Assembly: GCA_963521185.1 (NCBI GenBank)
Contig: CAUQTV010000011.1
Span: 79,520-143,519, forward strand
Source: Enterobacter_D sp963521185
Lineage (GTDB): Bacteria > Pseudomonadota > Gammaproteobacteria > Enterobacterales > Enterobacteriaceae
DNA length: 64,000 nucleotides
Direction: 5' to 3'
In this document: piece by piece, positions 46,305 through 54,645 of the stretch
Position numbering within the stretch: position 1 is the stretch's first letter
Layout: each line of letters opens with the position of its first letter
Notes under the pieces: generated by a model
Told to the model about the DNA's origin: nothing
What the model saw: only the letters and a program-made list of their open reading frames with translations
Database searches by the model: none
Made by a program: the position numbers and the translations under genes

Positions 46305-47270
46305 ATGCGAATCGGACACCACCAGCTCAGAAATCGCCTGATCGCAGCACCTATGGCTGGCATCACTGACAGACCATTCAGGACGCTGTGCTACGAGATG
46401 GGAGCAGGACTTACCGTATCGGAGATGATGTCGTCTAACCCGCAGGTTTGGGAAAGCGACAAATCACGTTTGCGGATGGTGCACGTAGATGAGCCGGGTA
46501 TTCGTACCGTGCAAATCGCCGGTAGCGTGCCGGAAGAAATGGCAGAGGCCGCGCGTATTAACGTGGCAAGCGGTGCCCAGATTATTGATATCAATATGGG
46601 TTGCCCGGCAAAAAAGGTGAATCGCAAGTTGGCGGGTTCCGCCCTGTTACAGCATCCCGATCTGGTGAAGTCTATCCTGACCGCGGTGGTTGCCGCAGTG
46701 GATGTTCCCGTTACGCTTAAGATTCGTACTGGCTGGGCACCGGAACACCGCAACTGCGTAGAAATTGCCCAACTGGCTGAAGACTGTGGTATCCAGGCTC
46801 TGACCATTCATGGACGCACTCGTGCCTGTTTGTTCAACGGAGACGCGGAATACAACAGTATTCGGGCAGTTAAGCAGAAAGTTTCCATTCCGATTATCGC
46901 GAATGGTGACATTACTGACCCGCTTAAAGCCAGAGCTGTGCTCGACTATACAGGGGCTGATGCTCTGATGATAGGTCGCGCGGCTCAGGGAAGACCCTGG
47001 ATCTTTCGGGAAATCCAGCACTATCTGGACACTGGGGAGTTGCTGCCCCCTTTGCCTTTGGCAGAGGTTAAGCGCTTGCTTTGTTCGCACGTTCGGGAAC
47101 TGCATGACTTTTACGGTCAGGCAAAGGGGTACCGAATTGCGCGTAAACACGTCTCCTGGTATCTCCAGGAGCACGCTCCAAATGACCAGTTTCGGCGCAC
47201 ATTCAACGCCATTGAGGATGCCAGCGTACAGCTGGAGGCGTTGGAGGCATACTTCGAAAATCTTGCGTAA
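46305..47270 (+). CDS. dusB: tRNA-dihydrouridine synthase B
   Basis: FMN enzyme that reduces uridine to dihydrouridine in tRNA. The 321-residue TIM-barrel protein has APMAGITDRPFR at the N-terminus, the catalytic-cysteine loop NMGCPAKKVNRKLAGSALL (about 97-115) and the FMN phosphate site GADALMIGRAAQGRPW. It is co-transcribed with fis, 25 bases downstream; dusB is known to aid fis translation. Confidence 0.98.
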   Translation: MRIGHHQLRNRLIAAPMAGITDRPFRTLCYEMGAGLTVSEMMSSNPQVWESDKSRLRMVHVDEPGIRTVQIAGSVPEEMAEAARINVASGAQIIDINMGCPAKKVNRKLAGSALLQHPDLVKSILTAVVAAVDVPVTLKIRTGWAPEHRNCVEIAQLAEDCGIQALTIHGRTRACLFNGDAEYNSIRAVKQKVSIPIIANGDITDPLKARAVLDYTGADALMIGRAAQGRPWIFREIQHYLDTGELLPPLPLAEVKRLLCSHVRELHDFYGQAKGYRIARKHVSWYLQEHAPNDQFRRTFNAIEDASVQLEALEAYFENLA

Positions 47271-47295
47271 ACAGAAATAAAGAGCTGACAGAACT

Positions 47296-47592
47296 ATGTT
47301 CGAACAACGCGTAAATTCTGACGTACTGACCGTTTCTACCGTTAACTCTCAGGATCAAGTAACACAAAAACCTTTGCGTGACTCGGTTAAACAGGCACTG
47401 AAGAACTATTTTGCTCAACTGAACGGTCAGGATGTGAGTGACCTGTATGAGCTGGTATTGGCTGAAGTTGAACAGCCATTGTTGGACATGGTGATGCAAT
47501 ACACCCGCGGGAACCAAACGCGCGCTGCCCTGATGATGGGCATCAACCGTGGTACTCTGCGTAAGAAACTGAAAAAATATGGCATGAACTGA
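47296..47592 (+). CDS. fis: DNA-bending nucleoid protein Fis
   Basis: Abundant early-log factor that activates rRNA promoters and supports recombination. The 98-residue protein appears identical to E. coli Fis as far as I recall. It has an N-terminal beta-hairpin arm and a C-terminal helix-turn-helix (NQTRAALMMGINRGTLRKKL, about 73-92). It ends with a strong terminator. Confidence 0.99.
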   Translation: MFEQRVNSDVLTVSTVNSQDQVTQKPLRDSVKQALKNYFAQLNGQDVSDLYELVLAEVEQPLLDMVMQYTRGNQTRAALMMGINRGTLRKKLKKYGMN

Positions 47593-47923
47593 TACTAATC
47601 AGTTAAATGCTTGTTTAAAAAGGCGCTACTCGGCATGGGGACGCGCCTTTTTTATTGCCTGAATTCCTCGCAAAATTCCTGCTCGCCCCATCTTTTCATT
47701 GGCCTGATTTCAGGTATATTGCCTGCTCTGCGCGACATAAGAACAGGATCGCGCTTGATGAGTGAATCATTCACGAAAAAACGTAAACGTGCTGCTATCC
47801 CATTTAAAAATGAGGGATTTAAAAGCCTTTGCGCAATGTTCATACAATGATAATGTCTCAGCCCTTTTCGCCTGTACGCCTGAAGTAGTGAATCCCGTTT
47901 TCAGTGGATGAGTTGATGACATC
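47593..47923. other. Region between fis and the MHYT gene
   Basis: 331 bases. The left part is the fis terminator. E. coli has the DNA methylase gene yhdJ at this place; no trace of it is seen. A 30-codon frame at 47758-47850 (MSESFTKKRKRAAIPFK...) with AGGA nine bases before its ATG is possible but unrecognised (see findings). The promoter of the MHYT gene should lie here. Confidence 0.5.
47617..47655 (+). terminator. Rho-independent terminator of dusB-fis
   Basis: AAAAAGGCGC and GCGCCTTTTTT form a stem around a loop of about 16 bases, followed by T residues. Confidence 0.85.
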
Positions 47924-49984
47924 ATGCTGGTTAACCAATACGACCAAATCCTCGTTGTAATTTCTTTTATTGTTGCCATTCTGGCCTCATACACTGCGCT
48001 TAATATGGCGGGACGCGTCACGACTACGCCGGGTAAAACCGCGTGGGTCTGGCTTCTCGGCGGTGGCGTGGCAATGGGCATTGGCGTGTGGGCCATGCAC
48101 TTCATTGGCATGCTGTCGATGGATCTCACCATGCGCATGAATTACGACCCGCAGCTCACGGCGTGTTCCATGCTCATCGCCATTGGTTCCTCTCTCTTCG
48201 CATTGTGGCTGGTGAGCACGCAACAGCTGCGCCTGCGCCGTTTGCTGCCGGGTTCGCTGGTGATGGGTCTGGGCATTGCGGCGATGCACTATACGGGCAT
48301 GGCGGCATTGCAGGTGTCACCCGCCATTATCTGGGATATGCGCTGGGTTGCCGTGTCGCTGATCATTGCGCTGGTCGCGTCATGGGCCGCACTGTGGCTG
48401 ACGTTCCGCTTGCGGCGTGAAGCCGCTCAGGTTGCGCAAATGCGTGCAGGTGCCGCCGTTCTGATGGGGATCGCGATCGCTGGCATGCACTACACCGGCA
48501 TGCGTGCGGCCATTTTCCCCGTGCAGCATATGCAGATGAACCATGGCGTTAATGGCAGCTGGCTGGCAATTCTGGTCAGCGTTGTCGCGCTCTCTATTTT
48601 GGGCATTACGCTGTTAGTATCGATGCTGGACGCCCGCTTGCAGGCGCGCACCTCCCTGCTGGCCTCCTCGCTGGCCGAGGCAAACCGCGAACTTGCGCAA
48701 CTGGCGCTGCACGATACGCTGACGCGTATTCCCAACCGCGTGCTGCTGGAAGACCGCCTCGACCAGGCCATCAACAAGGCCAAGCGCGATGGCACCTTTT
48801 TTGCCCTGATGTTTATGGATCTCGACGGTTTTAAAACGGTTAACGACGCTTACGGACACGATGTGGGCGACCGGCTGCTTATCGCCGTTACAGAGCGCTT
48901 AAAGCAGCCGCTAAAGGGGCAATACACCCTTGCCCGCATCGGTGGCGATGAATTTGTCTTGCTGGCTGAAGTGAATGCACCCGACGAGGCCGCCACGCTG
49001 GCCGGCCATCTGGTTCGCGCCATTGACGCGCCCTTTTCGCTTGATCCCTATGAGCTGATCGTGACGTTAAGCGTCGGTATCGCCCTTTACCCGCACGATG
49101 GTGAAAATGAGCGTGAATTGATGTTCAACGCTGACGCGGCGATGTATCACACCAAGCATATGGGCCGTAACGGCTACCACTTTTTCCAGCCGTCAATGAA
49201 CACCATGGCGCAGGCGCAGTTACAGTTGATGAACGATCTGTGGCTGGCGATGGAACGTCAAGAGCTGCGCCTGCTGTACCAGCCGAAATTCCAGGCACCG
49301 GCTGGCCCGGTGGTGGGTTTTGAAGCGCTGATCCGCTGGCAGCACAGCACGCTCGGCTTATTACCGCCGGATGCTTTTCTGCCGCTGGCGGAAAAAACGG
49401 GATTGATCGTGCCGATGGGAAACTGGGTTATTGAAGAAGCCTGCCGACAGCTGCATGAGTGGCACTTGCAGGGCAATCACTCCTGGTCAGTGGCGGTCAA
49501 TTTATCGACGCTGCAATTTGAACAGCCCGGCCTTATTGAGCACGTCATGGAGAGCCTGCGACGCAACGAGGTGCCGCCGGAAAAACTCATTCTGGAAGTG
49601 ACGGAAACGACCGCCATGACCAATCCGGAGGAGAGCGTGCGCGTCCTTACTGAATTGACGGATGCAGGTGTTAAAGCATCCATTGATGATTTTGGCACCG
49701 GCTATTCCAGCCTGCTGTATCTTAAGCGCCTGCCCGCCTGTGAGCTAAAAATCGATCGGGCATTTGTGAAAGAGCTGAGCAGAAATAGCGATGATGCGAC
49801 GATTGTGTCGGCGATTGTCGCGCTGGCGAAGACGCTGAATCTGCGTGTCGTTGCTGAAGGCGTGGAGACCGAAGAACAACAGGCATTCCTGACGGATTTG
49901 GGGTGTAACACCTTACAGGGCTATCTGCTCGGCAAACCAGTCTCCGCTCAGGAAGCCGCGCGGTTAGGTAGTGCGGTCGAATAG
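47924..49984 (+). CDS. Membrane MHYT-sensor protein with intact GGDEF and EAL domains
   Basis: Probable cyclic-di-GMP synthase/phosphodiesterase. The 686 residues have seven or so N-terminal membrane segments with three MHYT motifs (MHFIGM 58-63, MHYTGM 121-126, MHYTGM 188-193). A GGDEF domain follows with the active motif at 340-344, then an EAL domain (EAL at 467-469, with DDFGTGYSSL and EGVETEEQ further on). The RxxD product-inhibition site that normally lies five residues before GGDEF is KGQY here, so it is missing. MHYT domains are proposed to bind copper and sense gas or redox; Pseudomonas MucR is the best-known relative. It sits between fis and acrF, where E. coli has yhdJ. Confidence 0.93.
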   Translation: MLVNQYDQILVVISFIVAILASYTALNMAGRVTTTPGKTAWVWLLGGGVAMGIGVWAMHFIGMLSMDLTMRMNYDPQLTACSMLIAIGSSLFALWLVSTQQLRLRRLLPGSLVMGLGIAAMHYTGMAALQVSPAIIWDMRWVAVSLIIALVASWAALWLTFRLRREAAQVAQMRAGAAVLMGIAIAGMHYTGMRAAIFPVQHMQMNHGVNGSWLAILVSVVALSILGITLLVSMLDARLQARTSLLASSLAEANRELAQLALHDTLTRIPNRVLLEDRLDQAINKAKRDGTFFALMFMDLDGFKTVNDAYGHDVGDRLLIAVTERLKQPLKGQYTLARIGGDEFVLLAEVNAPDEAATLAGHLVRAIDAPFSLDPYELIVTLSVGIALYPHDGENERELMFNADAAMYHTKHMGRNGYHFFQPSMNTMAQAQLQLMNDLWLAMERQELRLLYQPKFQAPAGPVVGFEALIRWQHSTLGLLPPDAFLPLAEKTGLIVPMGNWVIEEACRQLHEWHLQGNHSWSVAVNLSTLQFEQPGLIEHVMESLRRNEVPPEKLILEVTETTAMTNPEESVRVLTELTDAGVKASIDDFGTGYSSLLYLKRLPACELKIDRAFVKELSRNSDDATIVSAIVALAKTLNLRVVAEGVETEEQQAFLTDLGCNTLQGYLLGKPVSAQEAARLGSAVE

Positions 49985-49997
49985 TGTCGGGGAAACG

Positions 49998-50022
49998 AGG
50001 CCCCACGCGAAACGTGGGGCCT
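49998..50022. terminator. Hairpin between the convergent MHYT gene and acrF
   Basis: AGGCCCCACG-CGAAA-CGTGGGGCCT is a perfect 10-base stem placed between two gene ends. It could stop transcription in both directions, although the U-run is short. Confidence 0.7.
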
Positions 50023-50028
50023 TACCGG

Positions 50029-53000
50029 TCAACCCGATTTTTTAGAGAAATACTGACGCACGACGACAAAGAACACCGGCACGAAGAATATCGCCAGCAG
50101 CGTCGCCGACAGCATTCCCCCCAGTACGCCGGTGCCCACCGCATTTTGCGCGCCGCTTCCCGCACCAGAACTGATAACCAGTGGCATGACGCCAAGGATG
50201 AACGCCAGAGAGGTCATCAGGATCGGGCGCAGTCGCATGCGCACCGCTTCAAGCGTCGCTTCAACCAGACCTTTGCCTTCTTTATCCATCAGGTCCTTAG
50301 CGAACTCCACAATCAGGATGGCGTTCTTCGCCGATAGCCCGATGGTGGTGAGTAACCCCACCTGGAAGTAAACGTCGTTATTCATCCCCCGCATCGCCGC
50401 CGCGAGTAGCGCACCGAGTACGCCTAATGGCACCACCAGCATGACAGAGAACGGAATAGACCAGCTCTCATACAACGCCGCCAGACAGAGGAAAACCACG
50501 ATCAGCGAAATGGCGTAGAGCGCGGGGGCCTGGTTGCCCGACAGCCGTTCCTGGTAGGACATGCCGGTCCAGTCGTAGCCAATCCCCGACGGCAGTTTAG
50601 ACGCCAGTTGCTCCATCAGCAGCATGGCATCACCCGTACTCTTACCGGGTGCCGCTTCACCCAGGATCTCCATGGACGGCAAGCCGTTGTAGCGTTCAAG
50701 ACGCGGCGATCCATATACCCAACGTGACGAGGTGAACGACGAGAACGGCGTCATTTCGCCATTGTCGCTGCGGACATACAGGTTGTTGATGTCCGATGGC
50801 AACATGCGGAACTTCGCATCAGCCTGAACGTAGACCTTTTTCACGCGCCCGTGATCGATAAAGTCGTTCACATAGGTGCCGCCCAGCGCGGTTGAGATCG
50901 TCTGGTTAATGTCCGAGAGATTAACGCCCAGCGCCTGTGCCTTTTCGATGTCCACTTCCAGCTTAAACTGCGGGGTATCTTCAAGCCCGTTAGGACGAAC
51001 GCGTACCATCTGATCCGGATGTTCACGCACCATGCCCAGCAGCTCGTTACGGGCTTTGGTCAGCGCGTCGTGTCCGAGGTTCGCCTGGTCAATAAGCTGG
51101 AAGTCAAAGCCCGTCGCGGTGCCGAGTTCAATGATCGCGGGTAGGTTGAACGGAAACACCAGGCCGTCGCTAATGTGGCTGAACGCTTTTGTGGCGCGCT
51201 CAACAATGCTGCTAACGCCATTCTCTTTACCGCTGCGTTCTTCCCAGGGCTTCAGACTGATAAAGGCGATACCGGAGTTCTGGCCCTGTCCGCTAAAGCT
51301 AAAACCGTTAACCGTCAGTACAGAGTTAACGTTCGCCTTTTCATCATTGAGATAGTAATCCGTCACCTTATCGAGCACTTTCTGCGTACGTGCCTGCGTG
51401 GCCCCGGCCGGCAGTTGAACCATGGTCATAAAGACGCCCTGATCTTCATCAGGCAAAAACGAGGTGGGTAGCCGCAGGAACAGCACTGCCATTCCCACCA
51501 CGATCACCACATACACCACCAGATAACGCCCGGTTTTGCGGATAATGCCAGCGACGCTCTCGGTGTAATGGTGTGTACTGCGATCAAACAGTCGGTTGAA
51601 CCAGCCGAAGAAACCGGTTTTCACGCCGTGTGTATGCGGATCAACGGGTTTTAACAAGGTGGCACACAGGGCCGGCGTGAGGATCAGCGCCACCAGCACA
51701 GAGAGCGCCATCGCTGAAACAATGGTGATTGAAAACTGACGGTAAATCTCACCGGTGGAACCACCAAAGAACGCCATCGGGATAAACACCGCCGAGAGCA
51801 CCATGGCGATCCCCACCAGCGCGCCCTGAATTTGCACCATCGATTTTTGCGTGGCTTCTTTCGGCGGCAGATGATCTTCCGCCATCACGCGCTCGACGTT
51901 TTCCACCACAACAATGGCATCATCAACCAACAGGCCGATAGCCAGCACCATGCCGAACATGGTCAGGGTGTTTATCGAATAGCCAAACGCCGAGAGTATG
52001 GCAAAGGTTCCAAGCAGCACGACGGGCACGGCGATGGTCGGGATCAGCGTGGCACGAATGTTTTGCAAAAACAGATACATCACCAGGAACACGAGGATGA
52101 TGGCTTCAAAGAGCGTTTTGACCACTTCGTGAATGGATATTTGCACGAAAGGCGTGGTGTCGTAGGGGTAAACGACTTTCATACCCTGCGGGAAGAACGG
52201 TGAAAGTTCTGCCAGCCTGGCCTTGATAGCACTTGCCGTATCGAGCGCGTTCGCCCCCGTGGCGAGTTTGATGCCGATGGCCGCAGCATCCTGACCGTTG
52301 ATTTTGGTCACGGTGTTGTAGTTTTCACCGCCCAGCTCAATGCGCGCGACATCTTTTAACCGCACCTGAGAACCGTCGGCATTGACCCGCAGCGTCACAT
52401 TACCGAACTGCTCGGGATCTTTGAGTCGCGTCTGAGCAATGATTGAAGCATTTAGCTGCTGATTAGGAACGGATGGCGTACCGCCCAACTGCCCGGCGGC
52501 AATCTGATCGTTTTGCACTTTGATCTGGCTGACCACATCCACGGGCGTCAGATGATACTTATTCAGCAGGTCAGCGTTGAGCCAGATACGCATGGCATAT
52601 TGCGCGCCAAACAGCTGAACATCCCCGACGCCGTTGGTACGACTGATCGCATCTTTAACGTTAGAGGCGACATAGTCAGAGATATCATCCTGGTTGAGGC
52701 TTTTGTTATCAGAGGTAAAGCCCACCACCATTAAGAAGCTGCTGCTGGATTTCTCAACGCTGATACCCTGCTGCTGCACTTCCTGGGGCAAAAGAGGCAT
52801 CGCCAGTTGCAGTTTATTCTGCACCTGAACCTGAGCGATATCGGGCTCGGTACCGGATTTAAACGTCAGCGTGATCGTCACGCCGCCCGCAGAATCACTG
52901 GTCGAGGACATGTACATCAGGTTATCGATGCCATTCATGTTCTGCTCAATAACCTGCGTCACGGTATCCTGCACCGTTTGGGCATCAGCGCCTGGATAGG

Positions 53001-53142
53001 TCGCGCTAATGGCTATCGCCGGAGGGGCGATAGTCGGATACTGAGCCACGGGTAACTGCATGATTGCCAGCGCACCGGCAATCATCAAAATTATCGCCAG
53101 CACCCAGGCAAAGATCGGGCGATCAATAAAAAACTTAGCCAT
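50029..53142 (-). CDS. acrF: AcrF-type RND multidrug efflux transporter
   Basis: Inner-membrane proton/drug antiporter of the AcrAB-TolC class. The 1037-residue protein has 12 membrane segments and two large periplasmic loops. The proton-relay aspartates lie in LLVDDAIVVVENVERVM (407/408 region) and the matching lysine in GLSAKNAILIVEFAKDLM. It starts 26 bases after acrE, so the two form an operon. AcrB/AcrF are similar enough that the name rests on the acrE neighbour and the locus position. Confidence 0.92.
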   Translation of the reverse strand: MAKFFIDRPIFAWVLAIILMIAGALAIMQLPVAQYPTIAPPAIAISATYPGADAQTVQDTVTQVIEQNMNGIDNLMYMSSTSDSAGGVTITLTFKSGTEPDIAQVQVQNKLQLAMPLLPQEVQQQGISVEKSSSSFLMVVGFTSDNKSLNQDDISDYVASNVKDAISRTNGVGDVQLFGAQYAMRIWLNADLLNKYHLTPVDVVSQIKVQNDQIAAGQLGGTPSVPNQQLNASIIAQTRLKDPEQFGNVTLRVNADGSQVRLKDVARIELGGENYNTVTKINGQDAAAIGIKLATGANALDTASAIKARLAELSPFFPQGMKVVYPYDTTPFVQISIHEVVKTLFEAIILVFLVMYLFLQNIRATLIPTIAVPVVLLGTFAILSAFGYSINTLTMFGMVLAIGLLVDDAIVVVENVERVMAEDHLPPKEATQKSMVQIQGALVGIAMVLSAVFIPMAFFGGSTGEIYRQFSITIVSAMALSVLVALILTPALCATLLKPVDPHTHGVKTGFFGWFNRLFDRSTHHYTESVAGIIRKTGRYLVVYVVIVVGMAVLFLRLPTSFLPDEDQGVFMTMVQLPAGATQARTQKVLDKVTDYYLNDEKANVNSVLTVNGFSFSGQGQNSGIAFISLKPWEERSGKENGVSSIVERATKAFSHISDGLVFPFNLPAIIELGTATGFDFQLIDQANLGHDALTKARNELLGMVREHPDQMVRVRPNGLEDTPQFKLEVDIEKAQALGVNLSDINQTISTALGGTYVNDFIDHGRVKKVYVQADAKFRMLPSDINNLYVRSDNGEMTPFSSFTSSRWVYGSPRLERYNGLPSMEILGEAAPGKSTGDAMLLMEQLASKLPSGIGYDWTGMSYQERLSGNQAPALYAISLIVVFLCLAALYESWSIPFSVMLVVPLGVLGALLAAAMRGMNNDVYFQVGLLTTIGLSAKNAILIVEFAKDLMDKEGKGLVEATLEAVRMRLRPILMTSLAFILGVMPLVISSGAGSGAQNAVGTGVLGGMLSATLLAIFFVPVFFVVVRQYFSKKSG

Positions 53143-53168
53143 CTTTTGCTCTCATTGCATTATTGCGA

Positions 53169-54332
53169 TTAGTGCGACGCGGTCTTTTGTTCACCTGCGT
53201 TTGCGGCGGCGATAGTCACAGTGGTTCCGGGACGGGCGCGCTGTAAGCCGCTCACAATAACCTTCTCACCTTCTTTAAGGCCTTCAGAAATCAGCCATTT
53301 GTCGCCAATTGCCTGTGAAGCAACAACGTTGCGGGACTCAACCTGGTTTTTCGCATTCACCAACAGCACTGTGGCGTCACCACGGGCATTTCGCGTCACG
53401 CCCTGCTGTGGCACCAGCACCGCGTTGGGCTGAACACCTTCATCCAGGCGGGCGCGAACAAACATGCCGGGCAGCAAGGTGTGGTCAGGGTTCGGGAAGA
53501 CCGCGCGGATGGTGATTGAGCCAGTGCTTTGATCGACGGTGACATCAGAAAATGCCAGCGTGCCTTTCAGCGGGTAGGCCTGACCGTTTTCCGTCAGCAG
53601 TTCAACGTCAGCTTTGCCATCGGCGCGTTGCAAGCTGCCTTGCGAAACCGCCTGTTTCAGGCGCATGAAATCGCTGCTGGATTGTGTGACATCGACATAA
53701 ATCGGATCGAGTTGCTGCACGGTCGCCAGTGCCGCAGCCTGGCCGTTGGTCACCAGCGCGCCTTCGGTCACCGCCGATTTACCAATGCGCCCGCTAATCG
53801 GTGAACTTACCCGGGTATAGGCGAAATTTATCTGCGCGGTTTCTACCGCAGCCTGTGCTGCCTGTATACCCGCATCAGCCTGCCTGGCGTCAGCCACCGC
53901 GGTGTCATATTCCTGACGGCTCACATATTGCGTGCCCACTAACGGCGCGTAGCGTTTAACGGTTAAATGGGCAATATTCGCTGCCGCCTGCGCTTTGGCT
54001 AATTCGCCCTGCGCACTGGATAGCGCAGCACGATAGGTGGCCGGGTCGATTTGATAGAGCGAATCACCTGCGCGGATATCCGCCCCTTCAACGAAATTAC
54101 GCTTGAGAATAATACCGTTGACCTGCGGGCGAACTTCTGCAATACGAAATGCTTCCGTGCGGCCAGGCAGTTCGGTGGTCACCGCTAAAGGTGCCGCTTT
54201 AATTTGCCAGACGCTGACTTCCGGCGCAGCCACTTTAGCCGGGCCATTTTCACTGTCATTACAGCCACTCATTAATCCAGCTGAAATTAAGAGTAGTGAC
54301 GAAAGGCGAATACATTCACCAAATTTATTCAT
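53169..54332 (-). CDS. acrE: AcrE-type periplasmic adaptor lipoprotein
   Basis: Membrane-fusion subunit joining the RND pump to TolC. The 387-residue precursor has a lipoprotein signal with lipobox LMSGC (Cys24), barrel-sandwich halves (RPQVNGIILKRNFVEGADI and ISGRIGKSAVTEGALVTNGQ) and a coiled-coil hairpin (about 95-165). It closely resembles E. coli AcrE. GAGGA stands upstream of ATG 54332. It is the only adaptor for the two pumps in this cluster. Confidence 0.93.
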   Translation of the reverse strand: MNKFGECIRLSSLLLISAGLMSGCNDSENGPAKVAAPEVSVWQIKAAPLAVTTELPGRTEAFRIAEVRPQVNGIILKRNFVEGADIRAGDSLYQIDPATYRAALSSAQGELAKAQAAANIAHLTVKRYAPLVGTQYVSRQEYDTAVADARQADAGIQAAQAAVETAQINFAYTRVSSPISGRIGKSAVTEGALVTNGQAAALATVQQLDPIYVDVTQSSSDFMRLKQAVSQGSLQRADGKADVELLTENGQAYPLKGTLAFSDVTVDQSTGSITIRAVFPNPDHTLLPGMFVRARLDEGVQPNAVLVPQQGVTRNARGDATVLLVNAKNQVESRNVVASQAIGDKWLISEGLKEGEKVIVSGLQRARPGTTVTIAAANAGEQKTASH

Positions 54333-54645
54333 TGCAGTTCCTCAAAACACAATGCGCGGCGCGAGCCACCAAATACGGATATGAAATAAAACCAGAGGGT
54401 CGGACATCCTACAAATAATCCGCCTTCACTGTAAATCACGCCTGCGCTCATGATGAGCGCAATGGCACGTAAAACTAAAAGCGTCCTTCAATGCCTGGCG
54501 GACAGCTGTCGCCAGAAATATAATCCCGCTGTATAGATCAATATTAATTAATAATTGCGATGAATAACTCACAGTGTTTTACATTCATCATTATCATTAA
54601 TATAAATCTTCTTTGATATTCAGAAGACAAATGGCAATGTCATGG
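54333..54645. promoter_or_regulatory. Region between the second RND gene and acrE
   Basis: 313 AT-rich bases without a supported gene. They are long enough to hold an acrE promoter, so acrEF need not depend on the upstream pump gene. A perfect 19-base palindrome lies at 54443-54461. No obvious terminator follows the upstream pump gene. Confidence 0.55.
54443..54461. promoter_or_regulatory. Perfect palindrome upstream of acrE (operator candidate)
   Basis: TGCGCTCAT-G-ATGAGCGCA is a perfect 9+1+9 palindrome, about 110 bases before acrE. The central spacing is too short for a normal hairpin loop and no U-run follows. A protein-binding site is therefore more likely than a terminator. The binding protein is unknown. 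Confidence 0.45.

Noticed and set aside
47611..47850. 79-codon frame starting inside the fis terminator
   Set aside because: It runs through the terminator hairpin; only its last 30 codons have a plausible separate start, reported as a low-interest finding.
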